A DNA stretch of 64,000 nucleotides from Chrysopilus asiliformis (taxonomy: Eukaryota; Arthropoda; Insecta; Diptera; Rhagionidae), in NCBI GenBank assembly GCA_964034945.1, contig OZ035962.1:78637942-78701941 (forward strand), written 5' to 3'. Below, one piece after another: positions 13,159 through 23,012 of the stretch (position 1 is the first letter of the stretch; each line of letters starts with the position of its first letter). A program made the translations under genes and the position numbers. The notes beneath the pieces are model-generated. The model worked only from the letters and a program-made list of their open reading frames with translations, had not been told where the DNA came from and did not search any database.

Positions 13159-13537
13159 CCCTTCCGGCACGCATGGTACATAATGTACTACCAAAATTTC
13201 AAACATTGCTAAAAACTGAAATTGTATGCTAAAGGGTTTCTATTTGTACCAGAACGTTTCCGAAACTCTTCTTTACGCAAAATAACTGTAATTACCGTTT
13301 TGTTTCTTCCTTTTTGTCTCATATTGTCCAGTTTTGTGAAGGAAGTCGACTGAACAACACGCACGAATGATACAACAGAGTACCTACCGCTTAACATCCC
13401 GACTGGTACATTTGTGTACCACCTCCGACCACGAAGGGTCAAGATCTTTGCGGGAATAGTATCTATAGCAGATAATAAACATATGGAACATTTAAACTCG
13501 AGTCCTACTCGGCTACACGAATTGCGTGCCGAAAGGG
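13159..13537. mobile_element. piggyBac-like MITE at TTAA (379 bp)
   Basis: Flanked by TTAA at 13155-13158 and at 13538-13541. Ends are CCCTTCCGGCACGCA and, reversed, TGCGTGCCGAAAGGG, an inverted pair with one mismatch (CCCTTTCGGCACGCA). A TTAA target and a CCC start are hallmarks of the piggyBac superfamily. Subterminal dyads based on GGTACA...TGTACC occur near both ends. There is no transposase frame. It sits inside family A copy 3. Confidence 0.85.
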
Positions 13538-14391
13538 TTAAGCCACGCTTCTATATACTTTCTAGTCTCCAAATATTATATCTTTGTCGGATTCACCTAC
13601 CCAAAATGCCAGATGAGATTTTTTTCTAGGGAATTTGAGGAAAAGGATGATCACGTAATCCTAACAGGATCTTCCATTATCCTTATAGAGTCCTTAACGC
13701 CAGAATCGGATTCAGAGACCCCAAAAACCCCCAGAAGATATTTTTCTCCAGACAATTTGAGAAAAAGCCCAATTACGTTATCCTTTCAGGACCTTCCATT
13801 ATCGTTACAGACTTCGTAATGTCAAAATCGGATTCAGCGACCTCAAAAATCCAAAGATGAGATTTTTTTCCGGAAAATTTCAGGAACAGAATAATTGCGT
13901 AATCCTTACAGGACTTCCCGTCATCCTTACAAGGAAGTAGTGAAACTACTGTATTGTCACGGGACTTACGTATGTATGCAAAACTTCAAGGAAGTCATAA
14001 TTGGATTGCAAAATTTGACCCCAACAGACAAACAGCTAGACCAACAGACAGATACGAAGGCAAGCTAAATAAAAGCTTTAATTTCACACAACTCAATTTG
14101 CAGAGTCTAATTCTGCTGCCCACTTGAAATACGCAAAATAAGCTTTCGCCCGAAAGTCTACCAAACTTCTGATGGGATTTTTATCCGGTTTTCACTATTC
14201 GATAGGCCCGTAGGTTAGACAATTTTTATTCAAAAAGAAATCCGAAATATCGAACTTAAATTTTCATCGTTTTTTCACAATTAGTTTGACCATGCCCCAA
14301 AAATGTCCTACCCAACAAAATCTGTCCATCCCGTCTTCTGTAACCCCTCTCCTGCTATCTTCTAAACTAAAGTAAGATTTTGACTCCATTT

Positions 14392-14546
14392 GAGGCTGTT
14401 TAGATTAGCCGATCCAGGCGCCAGGCCATGAACGAAACTGTCACAATTACAGGCAAGACGAGGAAGTGGGGGACCCCCCACTTGCCTGTAATTTTGACAG
14501 TTTCGTTCATGGCCTGGCGCCTGGATCGACTAATCTAAACAGCCTC
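14392..14546. repeat. Large near-perfect hairpin, 66-bp arms
   Basis: Arms 14392-14457 and 14481-14546 are reverse complements with only two mismatches that I can find. The outer ends are GAGGCTGTTTAGATTAG and CTAATCTAAACAGCCTC. The 23-bp centre holds a second small dyad, AAGTGGGGG...CCCCCACTT. It has no clear target duplication and no coding content. Such arms resemble a recent snap-back duplication or a hairpin MITE. Confidence 0.93.
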
Positions 14547-16379
14547 TTTTATACCAATACTCAACCTTTTATTTTAAAATCAAAAACAAAAATCACAGTG
14601 AGACGGTCCTGTAAAATTTTCAAAAGAATGCATATAAATAAAAGAACAAACGACTTTAAATGTGGGAAATTAAAATCGAAATAACATTGATAAATTGTTT
14701 TTATAAAAAAAAAATATTAATATAATTTCTGTCTTAACAAACCAAATAATTAAATCACTTCCCATTGAAATTGAAAAGAATTTAACTTCTGTTGACTTTA
14801 AAATTAATCACCCATTTTCTAATAGGATAAATTTCTAAAATATCTAACACTATTACGACCTTAGCTAAGAAATTGTCATTTAAAAAACATTTTGCACAAC
14901 ATCAAGTTCAATACTTGATCAAGGTCTCCCTTTAGATTGATCGTCGACTAAATAACAATTATTAATGATCATTTAATGATAAATGCTCATTCACAATATT
15001 TATCCACATTTTTTTCTCACCGGTTCAAAGTTTTCGATATCAAAATCGTTTAATTGTTTGGCGTGAGAATGCCCTGCCCGAGACACACACACACACACAC
15101 GCATGGACCCGAGGCGAGACGCGTCAAATGAACAAATTCGTCAAATTTTGATCAGTTAAATGCATTTCAAAAGTGATCAAAATTTCAGCCAATAATTATT
15201 TAATGTACGAGTATGTTTTTTTTAACAACGATCAAACATTCAATTGAATTTGGGTATTTTCTTATGGAGCATACCTTGCACGATCGAGTCGTTAATAAAC
15301 TCTCTGAACAATTTAGTTTTATTTATGAAAATTTTTATTAATGATGTTTCTGGACCGTATGCTGTTGCCTTTAACTCAAAAATTGACTCTTAACGACTCA
15401 CAATAGAATTTTGATTTGAGTTTTTTTTTCATCTCTTGAACTTTTCTCTTCGAAGTGTTTTTTTTTTTTCAATGTTGTGGTGATTTTCAGGTCAAATTGT
15501 GTCACTTTTCAATGGATCTTTTGCTCTGTTTGACTGTTGTCTGTTGGTACTTTTAAGTGAGCGTGAAAAATGACTTCGATCTTGATCCTTCAGAGGTGGT
15601 CAATTTTGTTTAATGAAAAGGAAGGTTATGAAAACGATCAATTCTTATGATTATGGGAAAAAGTTTAACGATATCCAACGGAGATCTTGTGTGCGGTGTT
15701 GAAATTCGCAAATGAAGTACAGAAAAAACTGATTTTAATGATCTTTGAATGAGCATTTTAAATATTACTAATTGATGTGATTCGATATTTTATCAAGTTT
15801 TAAATTACAAGTGTCAAAATTCAATGAAACATAGTTTTGGCAAATTAATACGATAATTTTGAGGATGGACTAAAAAAAATTGTTAGAAAAATAACGTAAT
15901 TTGAAGATTTTTTTCTTTTCCTATGAGCGGTTTTCCTCAATAAATACAACCAAAAATTTCAGCTCAATCGGTCGGACAGTTGAGGGGCTTAAGCTTTGAA
16001 AAAAAGATAAGTTAGCCTTGTTTTGTTGATGATAATTTCCACCATAATTTTTATTTTTCTCAAGTTGATTAAGAACAGCTTGAAATATCGAAAATATAGC
16101 AAAACAAATTTTGGTAAATTTCGATTTTTTTTAACTTTAGTCGTGAAAAAATTGTGAGTTTTTGAGAACAATATAAGGAGGAAACCTTCAGTCTGACCAT
16201 ACTTAAAAACAGCTTTACCGATTGAACTCAGATTTTTGATTAGAATTTTTATTGTGACTGATTTTTCCGCGAGAAACCAAAAAAAGAGAAAACATTATCA
16301 AAGCTACAGTTACCAAAGACCAATAGTCAAATACTCTATATGAGGACAGATAAAATGTTTATAAAAAAAAGGAAGTGGT
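14547..16379. other. AT-rich non-coding stretch with a CA microsatellite
   Basis: No supported gene. A short (AC)n tract lies at about 15083-15100. The small frame at 15989-16171 is lysine- and asparagine-rich with no domain, as expected by chance in AT-rich DNA. Confidence 0.55.
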
Positions 16380-17058
16380 TCGATTGGATATTGAAATAGG
16401 TAAGAGTTATGTAAAATCATATTCTAAACAGATTTTGCCTTTATAAATTCTTCAATACGACTCACCGTTTTCGAGAAACTAGAAGAAAACAATGGAATTT
16501 ATGTGCGGGAAGGGGGAATGAGTGGTCCAACTGGTATAGCTGCGTTATGTAAAATCCTATTCTAAACACATACCATTTTCAAAAAGTATTCCATTTGTAT
16601 GTGGCAGGGGGGAAGGAGTGGTCAAACCGGATTTTAATGTATAAATAAGTTATGTAAAATCATATTTATAACACATTTTACATACATAAATTTTTCAATA
16701 CGACTCATCGTTTTCGAAAAACATTGAAAAAACTGTTTCGATTGTATGGGGCAGGGTGGAAGAAATACCCCGATGTGGCCCGTTCGAGAAAATAGCCTTG
16801 CCATTTACGAGAAACTTAACTACACAAAATTTCAAACCTCTAACTCCGTCTTTTCGGAAGTTATGGTGCTCACAGAGGGACAGACGGACAGACGGATGAA
16901 CAGACGGACCGGCAGACGGACGGATAGACGGACGGGCAGACGGACGGATAGACGGATGGACATGCGGAAATCAAAATTTTTTGTCATCCTTAATACCCTA
17001 GCGCAGACAATTTTTGTGTCTACTGATTGGTTCGATCCGTTACAGACGGTACACAAAT
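16380..17058 (-). mobile_element. Dispersed repeat family C, copy 1, with GACG-type microsatellite
   Basis: Contains about three diverged tandem units of roughly 150 bp, each with AGTTATGTAAAATC, a TTCAATACGACTC motif followed by GTTTTCGA, and a purine-rich GTATGTGGCAGGGGGGAAGG segment. These are followed by GGACAGACGGACAGACGG repeats (about 16877-16965) and a conserved tail ending near GATCCGTTACAGACGGTACA. Related inverted copies are at 25150-25740 and 41500-42150. No coding capacity or class could be assigned. Confidence 0.7.
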
Positions 17059-17059
17059 A

Positions 17060-17643
17060 GAAAATCATAGTTGATCTTGTGTGAACTTCATGTGTGTTTA
17101 ACTTCACTAAGGACACGTTGTAATTTATCAAAATGATAAAATTTCCATTATTTAATTCAAACATACTTTGCGTGATTAAATGATCACGTTCATTGTCAAT
17201 TATCAATCACGTTCATTGTCGGCTTCGTAAAAAACGATCTCGCCCAAGTAACAATTTGAGGTTATGTTCCGGTTAAGAAACGTATTTGAAACCATGGTAA
17301 CAAAACTCAAAAGTTTCACATTTGATTTCTGTAACCTTTCAGAAACGTTTCAGAAACTCCCATTTAGAAGCTGGTTTCAAAATAACCGTTTTGGCGGGTT
17401 TATTTGGAAACCATCTAAAATGTAACCAAAATGTAACCTAAATTGAAGTTTTTTTTGTAACCACGGTTACAAATTGTTTCTTAGGCGTTCAACCTGGCAA
17501 TGAGCATGATTGCTAATTCACAATTAACGTGATCATTTAACCACGCAAAGTGTAGTTTAATTACACAATGAAAATTGTATCATTTTGATAAATAACAAAT
17601 TAATCACAAACGAAGTTGATGCAAAATCAACTAATAAAATTTC
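17060..17643. mobile_element. Foldback-type element with about 130-150 bp arms
   Basis: Arms at about 17060-17210 and 17515-17643 are diverged inverted copies. Shared cores are AACGTGATCATTTAA / TTAAATGATCACGTT and ATCATTTTGATAAAT near the outer parts. The left arm has a short direct duplication (ATCACGTTCATTGTC twice). The centre is occupied by a separate 247-bp TIR element. No coding capacity. Confidence 0.72.
17241..17487. mobile_element. Short TIR element in the foldback centre
   Basis: Ends are CGCCCAAGTAACAATTTG and the reverse complement of CGCCTAAGAAACAATTTG, matching at 16 of 18 positions. The interior is rich in GGTTAC/GTAACC and GTTTCAGAAAC phrases in both orientations, giving nested dyads. 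It could be an integral centre of the larger foldback or a nested insertion. The similar CCCAAGYAAC start at 44700 suggests a related family. Confidence 0.6.
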
Positions 17644-18020
17644 TGTCTGTGTATAAGAAATCTAATCTAATCTTTTGTGATTGTCATATAAGTATAAAAA
17701 TCGGTCATAAATAAATGCTAGACGTTCCATTTTGCACTTTATGTTTAAACGAACAGCTAATCGCTTTTTACACGATTTTTCATCCAAAATTTGAAGTAAA
17801 CTTTTCATCTTTATTCACTTCGAAGATTTCAAATTTTAACTTGGGTTTTTACACGGCTTTATTTGGATCGTATGCACAATTCCAATTTTGTAATTCCGAC
17901 TTGCATAAAATTGAAATGTTGGTTACTAGAACCGGCAAGTGGTTATAAATGGATTTCAATTGCAAGACAAGGAAAAACAATCAAAAAAATAATGTAATAA
18001 AACACTGATACTTTCAGATA
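17644..18020. other. Short intergenic stretch downstream of the IR gene
   Basis: AT-rich sequence between the foldback element and the receptor gene. A 77-codon frame at 17715-17948 has no recognised domain. I see nothing else supported. Confidence 0.5.
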
Positions 18021-18027
18021 ATATATT

Positions 18028-18037
18028 TTTATTTATT
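18028..18037 (-). terminator. Polyadenylation signal of the IR gene
   Basis: On the minus strand this reads AATAAATAAA, two overlapping AATAAA hexamers, 8-17 bases past the receptor stop codon. A polyadenylation signal so close to the stop implies a very short 3' UTR, which is seen in compact insect chemoreceptor genes. The call is based on motif and position only. Confidence 0.6.
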
Positions 18038-18044
18038 TCCATTT

Positions 18045-19853
18045 TTAACAGTTTCTCTTACATTTCGACTTAAGGTTGTTACAAATAATTTCGCCAACAA
18101 ATGAAATAATACTTAAAGTTATTCCGAAACCATAAATATGTGCAATTAACTCCAAATGATTAGTAGTGAGAGGTTTAAATTTCTTTTTATAAACATACAC
18201 CCTTTCTGTCTCATTGGCTATCAAAGCCTCATTGAAACTATCGTCAGCCCATTTCGACAACAGTCCAGATTGCATCGTTTCCATTAGATGAAAGTTAAAA
18301 GTTTCGATGAAAACAGAATCCTCTACCATAGGGAATCCCATGGGAAGATTCCCAAAGCAAGTGCTAGTCAGACGAAGAAGTGGTCGATCCAGGCGTTCTT
18401 GAGTTTTTAGCAAAAACGCGGCTTTATCTGAAGGAGCTGAGTAGCTATAAGACGTATTGAGAGAGTTTCGGTGATACACAAATGTATCCAAGTCTGTTGC
18501 CATAATTAATTTTTTATATTCTTCAGTTAATCCAGCTTTGCTCAATAATAACGGGATTTCATATTGTATTACCATAAGTGGAAGTTGTCTGGCAACCATA
18601 TCATCAATCGTGTCAATTTGGCTCTCATATAGTGTTGTTGTTAGAAATGTCGTCAGATATGAAACATATAAAATATTCAAAACGAATCCCAGCACCAAAA
18701 TCTGTCCAAATACGAGAATATGCCGCCACGATTTATCCCAATCCGCTTGTGAAAACGGAACATACAGGAGTCCCTGAATGCTGTGTAAAAACGCCTTTCC
18801 GAAGCTTCGGGTTTTGGATAAGAAAAACCCGGATATGTAGAAAATGACCGTCATGTAGACTAATCCCACTAGAATTGTGAACCAAATCCCAGAACTGAAG
18901 GGCAACATTAGATACATGAAAGACGGCACTTCGCCAGCTGCCGGGGCCATTACACACCAATCGACGAATGAACTGGGATAGCTGAATGTGGTCCCTCGGG
19001 CCCAGGACATATTCCAGGCGGTCACATGAATACTCATATCGATTTCTCGCTTCTGTAGCAAACCAACAATTAATTCCATGTCTGCATGTTTCGATGATGC
19101 TTCGTTTCTAAGGACATCCCAGGACGCGTTATGTTTCCTTAAATAGGTCTTGTACACATAACCATTGAATCCGCCAATGTAAATAATATTATTCTCTTTT
19201 GGATAGGCAATGACTCGGGGAACATCTTTTTTCAAAACCGTTTTCATCCGATATCCTGCTAAATCGAAAATTTTATCAGGAAAATAGTCAATGTTTGCAG
19301 AAAAATTCAGCAAATGAAAGATTGGAAAAGGACTGTACGAAAATACTGTGGAATTTTCATCGGTATGATTTACAAAAACTGCAATCACATTAATAATGTT
19401 TTTAGCCCAACACAAGGAAAATAATTTCAGCAAATAGTGTTCGGATACTTTTCCTCGCACGTAAAAAACCATTTTCGAACTATGAGCGTGTTTTAGTGAC
19501 GAATCAACTGTATTGAAAACTTTGTCCCTTAAATTATTGTCTTGTATAAAAATCACCGATAAAATGTCACTATTGATTTTTGTAGTTATTGGAATTCCGA
19601 TAAACGTTGAAAAAATTAATTGCGGAAGTTTTAATTCGTCTGCAATCTCAACATCCAAACGGTTTATATCGAAAAAGTTTAAATTCGAATCGTCGTGAAA
19701 TAAAACTACACTACGAAATTTGTGTTTATCATATGTGGTTTTTAAAATTTTAAAGAGTTTTGTTAAATTCGCAGTGTCTGTTCCTTCACAAGGAAATATA
19801 AAATTAAGCAACAAAATTGATGCAATTGTGATAGCAAACCGATACACGAACAT
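18045..19853 (-). CDS. Divergent ionotropic receptor (IR), single exon
   Basis: A 602-residue protein of the ionotropic glutamate receptor-like chemoreceptor family, probably a taste or other sensory cation channel of the divergent (non-antennal) IR class. Seen directly: a hydrophobic signal peptide (about 1-24), an extracellular N-terminal region, ligand-binding S1 (about 205-318), TM1 (321-341), a re-entrant pore segment (354-365), TM2 (378-402) with SYLTTFLTTTLYES at its end matching the conserved post-pore SYTANLAAF-type position, S2 (404-550) and TM3 (567-590) with a short basic cytoplasmic tail. Length fits full-length IRs. The start at 19853 is chosen because the signal peptide follows immediately. 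The absence of introns is typical of several divergent IR lineages in flies. The canonical glutamate-binding Arg/Thr/Asp set is not obvious, as usual for divergent IRs. It stands alone here, with no sister copy in the window. Exact subfamily (IR7-, IR52- or IR94-like) is not decided. Confidence 0.93.
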   Translation of the reverse strand: MFVYRFAITIASILLLNFIFPCEGTDTANLTKLFKILKTTYDKHKFRSVVLFHDDSNLNFFDINRLDVEIADELKLPQLIFSTFIGIPITTKINSDILSVIFIQDNNLRDKVFNTVDSSLKHAHSSKMVFYVRGKVSEHYLLKLFSLCWAKNIINVIAVFVNHTDENSTVFSYSPFPIFHLLNFSANIDYFPDKIFDLAGYRMKTVLKKDVPRVIAYPKENNIIYIGGFNGYVYKTYLRKHNASWDVLRNEASSKHADMELIVGLLQKREIDMSIHVTAWNMSWARGTTFSYPSSFVDWCVMAPAAGEVPSFMYLMLPFSSGIWFTILVGLVYMTVIFYISGFFLSKTRSFGKAFLHSIQGLLYVPFSQADWDKSWRHILVFGQILVLGFVLNILYVSYLTTFLTTTLYESQIDTIDDMVARQLPLMVIQYEIPLLLSKAGLTEEYKKLIMATDLDTFVYHRNSLNTSYSYSAPSDKAAFLLKTQERLDRPLLRLTSTCFGNLPMGFPMVEDSVFIETFNFHLMETMQSGLLSKWADDSFNEALIANETERVYVYKKKFKPLTTNHLELIAHIYGFGITLSIISFVGEIICNNLKSKCKRNC

Positions 19854-19953
19854 GTTTTTACTTTCAAGCTGAGTCGCTCAATTGTGGCAATTAATTTGTT
19901 ATTTTAATGTTAGTTTACTTTGAGGTATTATTGGACAACACCGATGGTGTTTA

Positions 19954-19961
19954 TTTATATA
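19954..19961 (-). promoter_or_regulatory. Putative TATA box of the IR gene
   Basis: The minus strand reads TATATAAA, 101-108 bases upstream of the receptor ATG. Transcription would begin about 25-30 bases downstream, near 19926-19930, giving a 5' UTR of roughly 75 bases. This rests on motif and position only; AT-rich DNA makes chance matches common. Confidence 0.45.
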
Positions 19962-19964
19962 AAA

Positions 19965-20400
19965 TGCCTTATTAACTTTTTTATTAAATAATTTATTTCC
20001 TATTCACAATATTCTCATTAAATTTGATCACATTAGATAGTTTCCTTGCAGTATTACCATGCAGCAGTCCTTGATAAATTTAATATAGACCTTCCATTGT
20101 AATTCGAATTTCTGGATACAGGCTTTAATTTGTTTACCAATTATAAAATGTGACTTTCTGTAATATTTTATCTGTGGCTTTCTAGCAAACTGAGACGCAT
20201 TATGGCTTGCATAAACTTTAATAGGTTTTTCCATAAGGAGTTTCTCAATTACTCTTTAAGGACATTCCCGCAAAAATTTTTGTCCGATTTTTTTTTGGAG
20301 TGATATAAATAAGTTCCACAGCTTAAAGAAGAGATACATTTAAAATTTTGTTTTGATGTTCAATAGAACTTGTAACATTGATAATAATTTAAAAGTTTTT
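19965..20400. other. Upstream region of the IR gene
   Basis: AT-rich sequence between the receptor promoter and a family B MITE. A 68-codon minus frame at 20028-20234 has no recognised domain. Sensory-gene enhancers could lie here, but no motif can be defended. Confidence 0.45.
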
Positions 20401-20667
20401 AACACGTTGGCTACCATGTGAGTCACCGGTATACACACACTATTGTCATTACCGTCAGTTTCTCAAGTTCCATGGTTGAGTGGCGTCGTTAAATTGAGCT
20501 TACTATACATTCCTATAGTTTCGATGTTCACCGGTGCCTCACAGTGTCCAAAGGTGAAATAAGAGTTTGAGTCACCGGTGACTCACAAAGTACAGAAATG
20601 ATTTTTGCGTTTTTTCCCAGTGTATACTACCGGAGTAAGCGTTTTTTTGGCTGGTAGCCAACGTGTT
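20401..20667 (+). mobile_element. MITE family B, copy 3 (267 bp, intact ends)
   Basis: The best-preserved copy: AACACGTTGGCTACCA at the left and the exact reverse complement TGGTAGCCAACGTGTT at the right, a perfect 16-bp TIR. It differs from the copy at 9057 by only a handful of bases. It carries the GAGTCACCGGTGACTC dyad and the CACCGGTGCCTCACAGTGT segment. It lies about 440 bp upstream of the IR TATA box. Confidence 0.92.
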
Positions 20668-20846
20668 TTTCGTAAAAATTCTTGGGCTACGAAAAATTTG
20701 CTCTATCCCCCTCAAATACCACCTTGAAAAATTGTAAACCTCCTAAAAACAAAAAAGTTTCTTTTTCCTTTTTTTCCGAACCAGGTTTTTTACATTGGAT
20801 AATCCGTTAATTTTATATTCATCCTAAAATCCGCCAATTGTGGATA

Positions 20847-21803
20847 GGGGAGACCGGGTATGGTTGTCACATTTTTCGTTCTTTTGTATTTTTAGTGGCC
20901 ATGTTCTTAGTTTAGCAGGATTTTTATATATCAGTAGATAATATACTTATTCTAGTTTAAAAATAAATAAAGACTTTTTCTCTAGCATTATCTATTGAGG
21001 AACAATTATAATTTTTTTGAAAAAATAAAAGTGTGACTTTTAACCCCGTGTCAGGGATGGTGGTCACAGTGTCTGGGGTAGGTAGTCACATAGCAAATTA
21101 AAGGGGGAATATAAAAATAAATACTTATTTAAATCAAATGAGTATCTTTGTTAAAGGTAAAATGTTGTATGTAATTAATTTTACCCAAGAAAAGAACGAA
21201 AAATGTCTTATTCTTAATAAAAAACAATAACCAAAATTTTTATTCATAATAATAATAAAAAAAATGCATGATTCATAATAAAAAACAATAACCAAAATTC
21301 TGGTAACGAAAATAACAAAAATATAATCATAGTCAGTCTATAATTTCTTTGGACGTAATATTTTTTAATTCAAAATACCTAACTTAATGGAATTATATGA
21401 GACTACCAACCCCAGTCAACCTGAGACAACCTGCCCCAAAACACATTTTTGTACATAACCTCCCAAAATAAAGTTCAATCAATGTTTATTTGAAAAATCA
21501 TATAACAATATCATGAAACACATATTTAACTTCATAAATACACGAAAAGGTATATTACTATATATTATTTAATTATGCTTACGAGACTCAACACAGATGC
21601 ACAAAAAATTACTTTCGCTGTCCAAAAAAAACAATTGCATATATCTACGTCACTGCATTTTAGAGCAGGCTGAAGTGAAGTAGGTAGAGAAGTGTTGCTA
21701 TAGCACTCATTCGACGCCGATTAATAAACTCATTCGTTCGTTCAGTTTTCTGTTATGGCCGCTGTGACAACCAACCCGTGTGACAACCAAGCCCGGTCTC
21801 CCC
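20847..21803. mobile_element. Non-autonomous TIR element, 957 bp, TA-flanked
   Basis: Ends are GGGGAGACCGGGTATGGTTG and the reverse complement of GGGGAGACCGGGCTTGGTTG, 24-bp inverted repeats with two mismatches. It is flanked by TA at 20845-20846 and TA at 21804-21805, which suggests a Tc1/mariner-type mechanism. The subterminal phrase GTGACAACC is repeated inside the right end (21765-21788). The interior is AT-rich with no transposase. Confidence 0.87.
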
Positions 21804-21892
21804 TACAGAAGGAAGAAATTTTTTTAAAGTGTGAATCTGAAGAGTTCAAAAATTTACTTTATGTTCTTTTTCTCGACCTTTAGGATTTCTTA

Positions 21893-22045
21893 ATACAGGT
21901 AAACCTCCTACAACGCGGTCCCTTTACAACGCGGTTGGAAAAATCTGGAAACTTTCGTACTACGCCGTACTTCTTCAATGCGATTTTCGCAACAACGCGG
22001 TTATTATATTTTTCATGTAAACGCAGTCCTCCTACAACGCAAATA
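21893..22045 (+). mobile_element. Fragment resembling a pogo/Tigger-type end
   Basis: Starts ACAGGTAAACCTCCTACAACG next to a T and repeats CTACAACGCGGT/TTTACAACGCGG three or four times. CAG...AAACCTC... ends with such internal repeats resemble left ends of pogo/Tigger-like elements. No matching right end was found, so it is a fragment or a diverged copy. Confidence 0.45.
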
Positions 22046-22401
22046 TTCGTCATCTTCGCATTACAAATTTTATGTACTTTTTATGCATTTGCAATGACGC
22101 ACAAGCCTAAAAAAATTATATGACAATACATATTAAAATATGTTAAGTTTGTAATATGAAATTGTGCACACTTTTTTCGTTCTAGCCCTCTTAATGTTTC
22201 GTTTTTTTGGCAATATGCTTGTTTAATATTGAATTTTGATTCTTTTGTGAATTTTATTCCATTTAGAGGCGTTTGCGCCTACCAAACTTAGCAACAACTT
22301 AAATTATTCAAGTCTCAGAATAAGGGTTAGCATACAACCTAATTATTTAAGAACAGTATGCGCAAATGGGTCTTAACAAATGAAAAAATCTGAGTTTTAT
22401 C

Positions 22402-22680
22402 ACAAAAAATAAATAAAAAAAATTTTTTTAAAAAAGCTTTTATTAAAAAAAAGTACACTAAAAAGAAAAAAATAATTTTCTGGACGCTGTGTATCACAAA
22501 TATAAAAGCTTTTAAAAAGCGAGATAAATGTTTATTTTATTGTTTTATGCTTTATCTCGCTTTTTAAAAGCTTTTATATTTGTGATACACAGCGTCCAGA
22601 AAATTATTTTTTTCTTTTTAGTGCATTTTTTTTAATAAAAGCTTTTTTTAAAAAAAAAATTTTTTATTTTTTTTATTTTG
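22402..22680. repeat. Giant near-perfect palindrome, about 125-bp arms
   Basis: Arms at about 22402-22528 and 22551-22680 are reverse complements, with a 22-bp loop (22529-22550). Shared arm text includes TTTCTGGACGCTGTGTATCA and AAAAGCTTTTAAAAAGCGAG. The match is almost exact apart from length differences in A/T runs and one base (GTACAC versus GTGCAT). It forms the hairpin end of a family A element whose body continues to 22960. Confidence 0.92.
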
Positions 22681-22960
22681 TTCTTTTTAGTCTTCGAATA
22701 TATAGCTTTACATTTGAGATGTCCTTACATGCTTTTTAACTTGAGAATCGTATTCAGCGAACCCCAAAACCCGCGGAACATATTTTTTCCCGGAACAATT
22801 GAGAAAAAGGATAATCACGTTATCCTTACAGGACCTTCTCTTATCCTTACAAGGACGAAGTAGTGAAAATATTGTGTTGTCATCGGACTTATATAAGTGT
22901 ACAAAATTTCAAGTGAATCGGATGAGTGGAAGTGAGTCAAAATAAACGCACCCTAAAACT
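22681..22960 (-). mobile_element. Dispersed repeat family A, copy 4 (inverted)
   Basis: Continues from the palindrome with the family phrases GATAATCACGTTATCCTTAC, AGGACCTTCTCTTATCCTTA and TACAAAATTTCAAGTGAATC. Same orientation as copy 3. The expected distal end (GCAAGCTAAATAAAAGC) is missing. The sequence runs straight into the deleted mariner transposase, so the copy is truncated at the right. Confidence 0.7.
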
Positions 22961-23012
22961 TTTTTTATGATCTGGCAATGCTAAAACATCAGTCAAGGTT
23001 TACATTTTTATC

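Larger units (their letters stand above)
12660..14090 (-). mobile_element. Dispersed repeat family A, copy 3 (inverted, with two nested elements)
   Basis: Read on the minus strand from 14090 it follows copy 2: AAAGCTTTTATTTAGCTTGCC, then the GGTCCTG/TAAGGATAACG blocks (13620-13940), then TAGTCATACTAC near 13125. The far end is a hairpin around 12720-12790 built on the TATCACAAATAAAAGTGAG arms. It is interrupted by a family B MITE (12823-13055) and a piggyBac-like MITE (13159-13537). The layering gives a relative order: family A first, the two MITEs later. Confidence 0.7.
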
